Both the position numbers and the translations under genes were made by a program. A stretch of DNA of 64,000 nt from Pseudalkalibacillus sp045920555 (GTDB taxonomy: Bacteria; Bacillota; Bacilli; Bacillales; Fictibacillaceae), in assembly GCF_045920555.1 (NCBI RefSeq), contig NZ_CP174509.1:4216001-4280000 (forward strand), read 5' to 3'. The notes under the pieces are model-generated. The model saw only the letters and a list, made by a program, of their open reading frames with translations. It ran no database searches and had not been told where the DNA came from. How positions within the stretch are numbered: the stretch's first letter is position 1; each line of letters opens with the position of its first letter. This document shows positions 59,572-64,000 of the stretch, piece after piece.

Positions 59572-60393
59572 CTAAACATCCTTTCTATTATGTAGTTCAT
59601 CCACTACTATTTTAGCAAATTGTGCTGGCTTCTCAAGGTGTACGGTATGGCCTGCTTTTTCTACCACCACTATTTTACCATTCGGAAGCTTTTGCAACAT
59701 GTCTTCCGCAATCCTGCAGAACTTATGATCAAGCGCCCCGACGATTAGAGTAGTTGGGATTTTAAAAGCAGCTAACTTGTCCCACCAGGATGGCTGCACC
59801 CCTGTTCCCATTCCACGCAAACTATTCGCCAATCCGACTTGTGAATTATCGAGCCTTTTTTGATGTAAAGCCTTTTGAGTTTCCTTAGATAAGTGGTTCT
59901 GCTGGGTTTGGAATAACGGAATTGATTCCCAAAATTCAACGAAAGATTCTATTCCTTCCTTTTCAATTCGGTCAGCCAGTCTCTCATCGTTTTCCTTCCG
60001 GGCTAATCTTTCCTCTGCAGTCCGTAATCCGGGAGAACTGCTTTCCAACAACAGATGTTTCACACGTTCCGGATATATCATCGCGAATGTTAGCGCAACT
60101 CTTCCACCTAGAGAATACCCCAAAACGTAGGCGCTTTCAATCTTCAACTCTGTGAGTATGTAGGCTATAGCTTTCGCAGTTTGCTCCATCGAGTATTTTT
60201 CTACTTTTTCAATGTGATCCGTTTTCCCATGTCCGATCAAATCGACCATGATTAGTTGGAAGTCGTCCATCCAATTTCGTTTAAATGGAACCCAATCAGC
60301 TCCAGACCCGGTAAAGCCATGAAGGAGGAGTAAAGGCTTCCCCTCCCCATACTTTTCTACATGATAACGGATTCCGTGTACCTCAATGAACAT
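59572..60393 (-). CDS. menH: SHCHC synthase, alpha/beta hydrolase
   Basis: The 273-residue alpha/beta hydrolase eliminates pyruvate from SEPHCHC to give SHCHC. It holds LLLLHGFTGSGADW near 20-33, the nucleophile elbow LGYSLGGRVALTF near 95-107, and LIVGALDHKF and KAGHTVHLEKP for Asp and His. The start at 60393 (MFIEVHGIRYHVE) follows GGCGGA. It overlaps menD by 11 bases. Confidence 0.93.
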   Translation of the reverse strand: MFIEVHGIRYHVEKYGEGKPLLLLHGFTGSGADWVPFKRNWMDDFQLIMVDLIGHGKTDHIEKVEKYSMEQTAKAIAYILTELKIESAYVLGYSLGGRVALTFAMIYPERVKHLLLESSSPGLRTAEERLARKENDERLADRIEKEGIESFVEFWESIPLFQTQQNHLSKETQKALHQKRLDNSQVGLANSLRGMGTGVQPSWWDKLAAFKIPTTLIVGALDHKFCRIAEDMLQKLPNGKIVVVEKAGHTVHLEKPAQFAKIVVDELHNRKDV

Positions 60394-62131
60394 TGTTATC
60401 CGCCCACTTTTTGATCGCACTATCCACATTCTTCCAATATCCCTTATGGAGCTGCACATTTTGCTCGCGATTGGTCTGTATTTCAATAACATCCAAACCA
60501 CCTGATTCAAAACTCACAACACATGCTTCATCAAACGTTTCCCATGTTCCAACGCGCTTGTAGTTTCCGCCATACGTGGTCGTTGCATCTCTGAAGGAAA
60601 TACCGATCGGCGTCCCGAACAGGTCCTCGAAATGATCGGGATGATTCGCTTGTGGCAGGAAGGAGAAGATTCCTCCCCCACTGTTATTGACCAGTATGAT
60701 CGTCATATTGAGTTCATGCAGCTTGGCGGCAAGCAAACCGTTCATATCGTGGTAGAACGAAAGATCTCCAATGACAAGCACAGTTCTTCGCCCGGCAGCC
60801 GCGACACCGAAAGCCGTCGAGATGACCCCGTCGATTCCATTTGCACCACGGTTGGCAAGTCCCAGGATCTCCTTATCTGTTTTTCCGAAAAAGCTGTCAA
60901 AATCCCTGATCGGCATGCTGTTGCCGACAAATAGGGCAGTCTCATCAGGTAAAAGATGATTGAGCTGCGAAAAAACCTTCCCCTCAAACAGCTCATCCGT
61001 TTGTAAATACGAGACTTTTTCCTGGACAGCAATCGTATTTACTTCATACCACTTTTTATACCATCGTGTTCCGCTTCGTCCATCGATTCTTGACGTCATT
61101 AGGCGTGAAAAGTTAACAGGATCTGCATAAATCATCCTGCCGCCTGAATGAGTCGGGTCGCGCCATCCCTCCCCTTCATCAATGGTCCAGTATGTACACT
61201 CCTTCTGTTTTTGAACATACTGTAAAAATGATTTCGAAACTGGCATCGCACCGAACCGAATGATGATATCAGGCTTCCATTCCCTTACGACTTCACTCTT
61301 CAAGAAAGCATCATAATTCTCAATGATATTCTTCTTAGGATGATCACCAGCCCGTAACGGGGACAAAGGATCCGCTAAAACAGGGAACTGTAATGTATCT
61401 CCCAGTTCTATTATTGCGGACACGGCATCGTCATATCGACCCGGCCCACAAACTATCAGACCATTTTTATACCTCTGTAATTCATCGATCAAGATTTGAT
61501 AGTCAGCTTCAGCCAGGTTCCGTTCTCCTGCCGTAAAAGATAAATAGGAACCATCCTTTTTCCCTGCTTCAAAAGCATTCGCCAACTGGTAACTCGGAAC
61601 GAGAGGTTCACGGAATGGAAAATTCAAATGTACCGGCCCACGTTTACCATTCATAGCGGTGGCAACACAACGTGAAGCATTGGTTCGAACATACTTGAAC
61701 AACATAGGATCATTTTCTGGAAGTCCCATTTCGTGAAACCATTTTACATATTTTCCATACATCCCGATTTGATCGATCGCTTGTGGTGCTCCGACATCTC
61801 TCAGTTCATGCGGACGATCAGCGGTCAAAACCAATAAAGGCACACGTGATTCATACGCTTCTACAATGGCAGGAAAGTAATTTGCAGCAGCCGTTCCGGA
61901 CGTGCAAACAAGTGCGACTGGCTTCTCTTTCACCTTCGCGATCCCGAGGGCAAAAAAAGCCGCTGAGCGCTCATCAACGCTCAGCCAAACTTTTATGTCA
62001 GGATGCTGTGCGAACATAAGTGCCAGCGGTGTAGAACGGGAACCTGGGCTTATGACCACATCCTGGACCTTTGCTCTGCTCAATTCATCTACAAAAGCTC
62101 CAACATAAGCTGTTAACGGATCTAAAGTCAT
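60383..62131 (-). CDS. menD: SEPHCHC synthase, ThDP-dependent
   Basis: The 582-residue thiamine-diphosphate enzyme joins isochorismate with 2-oxoglutarate. ISPGSRSTPLALMFAQHPDI is near 24-43, the ThDP Glu is in CTSGTAAANYFPAIVEAYES, and GDLSFYHDMNGLLAAKLHEL (ThDP motif) near 450. The start is four bases into menF's end (ATG 62131, menF stop at 62128). Length is the family norm. Confidence 0.96.
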   Translation of the reverse strand: MTLDPLTAYVGAFVDELSRAKVQDVVISPGSRSTPLALMFAQHPDIKVWLSVDERSAAFFALGIAKVKEKPVALVCTSGTAAANYFPAIVEAYESRVPLLVLTADRPHELRDVGAPQAIDQIGMYGKYVKWFHEMGLPENDPMLFKYVRTNASRCVATAMNGKRGPVHLNFPFREPLVPSYQLANAFEAGKKDGSYLSFTAGERNLAEADYQILIDELQRYKNGLIVCGPGRYDDAVSAIIELGDTLQFPVLADPLSPLRAGDHPKKNIIENYDAFLKSEVVREWKPDIIIRFGAMPVSKSFLQYVQKQKECTYWTIDEGEGWRDPTHSGGRMIYADPVNFSRLMTSRIDGRSGTRWYKKWYEVNTIAVQEKVSYLQTDELFEGKVFSQLNHLLPDETALFVGNSMPIRDFDSFFGKTDKEILGLANRGANGIDGVISTAFGVAAAGRRTVLVIGDLSFYHDMNGLLAAKLHELNMTIILVNNSGGGIFSFLPQANHPDHFEDLFGTPIGISFRDATTTYGGNYKRVGTWETFDEACVVSFESGGLDVIEIQTNREQNVQLHKGYWKNVDSAIKKWADNNVH

Positions 62132-63528
62132 GCAATTGATCCTCCTAGAGCAGAAAGCATTGGTTTCAGTTTGATAAGTGTTTCTTCGTACTCACTTTCA
62201 GGATCAGAATCTCCAACAATCCCGCATCCGGCGAATAAAGATGCGTAATTATCGGAAATCAGACCAGAACGGATAGCAACCGCAAACTCACCTTGATCAA
62301 AAAGGTCGACCCATCCAATAGGAGCAGAATACCATCCCCTATCGAGCTTTTCATGCTCTCTTATGATTTCCACAGAACGCAGCTGAGGTAACCCTCCTAA
62401 AGCAGGAGTAGGATGAAGGCGCTCGACTACATCCAACAACGGAACTTCCGTCGCTTCTTTTACTTCTACAGGTGTATATAGGTGCTGGATGTCACGTCCC
62501 TTATAAAGTGAAGGTTGCTCGGGAACTTCAACCGAACCCGCTACTTCTTCCAAAGCACCACGGATCATCTGCACCACATAATCATGTTCTTCGCGGTTTT
62601 TTTCGTCTGTAAGGAGAAGTCTGCCTAATCGCTCATCTTCCTCATAATAGGAACCTCTCTTGATCGAACCTGCCAAACAAGTCGATAACAGCCGATCATT
62701 CTGTTTCTGTACAAGACGTTCTGGCGAGGCTCCTACAAAGCACTTATGTCCTCTCTCAAAAGCGAAAATGAAGCTGTTCGGCTGCTGATTTCTCAGATTG
62801 ACAAGCGTTTCGAATGCAGAGATTCCTGAGTCTGACTGTGCAATGACTTCTCTTGCTAAAACAACTTTATATAATTGCCCTTCATTAATCATGGAAGTCG
62901 TTTTGACTACAATTTCTTTCCATTGTTCAGGATCGATTTCAGTTAAAGAAAAAGAACGCTTCTGAGCTGTATCCAACGCAGCTTTCTTCAGTAGTCCTGC
63001 ATTTTCCCGGACTCCTTTTTCAAAAAGCATATGGATATCCGAATCAGGATTTACGAACAAATTAGTCGTCAAATACGCTTTCTCCCCGATTTTTGAATAC
63101 AAATGAACAGGTAATACAAAGCTGGCATCCGAATAATTTGTCCATAATGGAGTCTTATCCTTTTTCGTATCAAATGAAAAGCCGCCTAAAAGCAAAGGGC
63201 CTGTACCATAAACATAGGTTGTATCATAATCCTCAAGCTGATTGTCGATAATCGCTTTCCACTGCCTTTTTATTTCTGGAAAACGAGCCTCTCCATCGAC
63301 ATCAAAGCGGAGTGCTTCACCGATTCCGACAAGGCTTGTATTATTGGAATCCGACCAAAACGATCGTTGGCCTTTATATAAAGAACTTCCATTATTAAAA
63401 ACGACGAGCGGGTCAATCGTATCAACTTGAATCCTATGACTGACGAGAATTTCCTTTTGAGTCAGCTGTGCTTTTTGCTTGGCACGTTCCAATCTCACTA
63501 GCAATTCATGTTGTTTAACAACTGCCAC
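62128..63528 (-). CDS. menF: Isochorismate synthase
   Basis: The 466-residue chorismate-using enzyme begins the menaquinone branch. The C-terminal ADC-synthase fold shows FVGASPERLVQKQ near 300-312, GSIKRG near 325, EHDYVVQMI near 352-360 and HLYTPVEV and PTPALGGLP (catalytic His and Glu regions). I set the start at GTG 63528, six bases after GGAGGGG; the ATG at 63546 would overlap that site. It leads the men operon and is divergent from menA. Confidence 0.93.
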   Translation of the reverse strand: MAVVKQHELLVRLERAKQKAQLTQKEILVSHRIQVDTIDPLVVFNNGSSLYKGQRSFWSDSNNTSLVGIGEALRFDVDGEARFPEIKRQWKAIIDNQLEDYDTTYVYGTGPLLLGGFSFDTKKDKTPLWTNYSDASFVLPVHLYSKIGEKAYLTTNLFVNPDSDIHMLFEKGVRENAGLLKKAALDTAQKRSFSLTEIDPEQWKEIVVKTTSMINEGQLYKVVLAREVIAQSDSGISAFETLVNLRNQQPNSFIFAFERGHKCFVGASPERLVQKQNDRLLSTCLAGSIKRGSYYEEDERLGRLLLTDEKNREEHDYVVQMIRGALEEVAGSVEVPEQPSLYKGRDIQHLYTPVEVKEATEVPLLDVVERLHPTPALGGLPQLRSVEIIREHEKLDRGWYSAPIGWVDLFDQGEFAVAIRSGLISDNYASLFAGCGIVGDSDPESEYEETLIKLKPMLSALGGSIA

Positions 63529-63667
63529 TGCTATCCCCTCCAACATCCTACGACGTCTATATCTATATAAATGAAACTTGATAATATGCTCTGTTCTGTC
63601 AAAGCTTACACTAAAAAAGACATTCTCATGTCGATACTATTATATAGGAAAAAGGCTTGTTTTTCCA

Positions 63668-63684
63668 TTGTGCGCCATTCACAA
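63668..63684. promoter_or_regulatory. Palindrome TTGTG-N7-CACAA between menF and menA
   Basis: The 17-base inverted repeat lies between the divergent menF and menA transcription start regions, 20 bases upstream of the menA -35 sequence. It has the form of an operator for a dimeric regulator. Identity of such a regulator is unknown. Confidence 0.45.
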
Positions 63685-63703
63685 CGGTTTCCAGCCAATG
63701 TTG

Positions 63704-63732
63704 TTGACACCTAAACTGTCATTGCATACACT
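63704..63732 (+). promoter_or_regulatory. SigA-type promoter of menA
   Basis: TTGACA at 63704-63709 and TACACT at 63727-63732 have 17 bases between. The menA start lies 90 bases further on. Confidence 0.65.
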
Positions 63733-63821
63733 TAAAATGGTTTAAAATACGGTTGGAATAGCTTTATTTTAGGCAGGAGCCTCATAAAAGCATTCTTAAA
63801 GATAAAGGTGAACAATTCATT

Positions 63822-64000
63822 ATGGAACAATATTTTACAGACCCATCCAATCAAAAAGAGATGCCTTCTATCATCGAGTCCAAATGGAAAATCTGGTATC
63901 GACAGCTCCGCCCGCACACATTGACAGCATCATTCATACCTGTATTTATCGGTGCAGCTCTCGCTAATTTCTATACATCGATAAATTGGTTATTGCTTAT
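63822..64000 (+). CDS. menA: 1,4-Dihydroxy-2-naphthoate prenyltransferase, N-terminus
   Basis: The frame from ATG 63822 (after AAGGTGA) is open to the window end, giving 59 residues. The segment WRQLRPHTLTASFIPVFIG (read as WYRQLRPHTLTAS...) is diagnostic for MenA, a membrane enzyme that prenylates DHNA. The catalytic aspartate-rich motifs lie outside the window. It is divergent from the men operon. Confidence 0.9.
   Translation, partial: MEQYFTDPSNQKEMPSIIESKWKIWYRQLRPHTLTASFIPVFIGAALANFYTSINWLLL

Noticed and set aside
1..64000. tRNA or rRNA genes
   Set aside because: No T-arm (GGTTCGAATC-like) followed by an acceptor stem and no rRNA segment was recognised on either strand.

Overview
The window is chromosomal DNA from a member of the Bacillaceae (Firmicutes, moderate GC). 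The evidence is gene content and order close to the Bacillus subtilis ytmP-to-men region: ytmP-ytlR-ytlQ-ytlP-ytkP-ytjP, ytzE, rsuA, ytgP, ytfP, cse60, leuS, yttB, ytqA-ytqB, ytpA-ytpB, ytoA, metK/pckA, ytmA, ytlA-ytlC-ytlD, ytkD and menF-D-H-B-E-C. It also shows strong AGGAGG ribosome binding sites, many TTG/GTG starts, T-box and SAM leaders, and a sporulation gene (cse60). The exact genus cannot be fixed from the sequence alone. Layout. 1-0.6 kb: edge of an IS1182-type transposase. 0.7-13 kb: housekeeping block (phosphotransferase, lipid kinase, a frameshifted ytlQ, an LrgA/LrgB-type pair, RNA cyclic phosphodiesterase, cysteine synthase, MFS transporter, PepV dipeptidase, RCK potassium channel, ytzE, PRC-barrel protein, pseudouridine synthase). 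13-19.5 kb: ytgP flippase, ytfP flavoprotein, GNAT, NUDIX, cse60, two rhodaneses and an acyl-CoA thioesterase. 19.5-20.7 kb: gene-free, packed with repeats and holding a cobalamin riboswitch with no recognisable target gene. 20.7-23.8 kb: leuS with a distant Leu T-box. 23.8-30.7 kb: small alarmone hydrolase, PAP2 phosphatase, decayed yttB, the tRNA-modifying pair mnmL-mnmM, an intact-ended IS with a frameshifted transposase, and ytpB-ytpA. 31.9-42.4 kb: ytoA, VOC protein, PAP2 plus glycosyltransferase, metK with SAM riboswitch, divergent pckA, ytmA, the ytlACD transporter and ytkD. 42.6-45.7 kb: poorly characterised small secreted or membrane genes, including a holin-like one. 45.8-50.8 kb: a bioY-led operon (biotin transporter, acyl-CoA ligase, thiolase, two MaoC-type hot-dog proteins, SDR). 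50.9-55.9 kb: DNA glycosylase, hypothetical genes, a degraded IS3 element, GDSL esterase and Cu/Zn superoxide dismutase lipoprotein. 56-64 kb: the menaquinone operon menF-D-H-B-E-C with divergent menA at the edge. How the genes work together. The men genes form a nearly complete chorismate-to-menaquinone route. metK and pckA are divergent, with a SAM riboswitch on one side and a CcpN-like operator on the other. mnmL-mnmM act successively on tRNA uridine 34. The bioY operon encodes activation, condensation, reduction and dehydration activities on an acyl-CoA and may relate to pimelate or biotin supply. The most unusual material is non-coding. Four intergenic arrays use a 19-21 bp period with a conserved core and unconserved remainder, built on three different cores. 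One of them is interrupted by an IS whose terminal repeats and target duplication can be read directly. There is a MITE-like family with GGCTCTGTTA ends and an 8-bp target duplication, an orphan cobalamin riboswitch, and a terminator hairpin that doubles as the ribosome binding site of cse60. Five genes carry single-base frameshifts, four of them in short A/T runs, so read-level checking is advisable before calling them pseudogenes.
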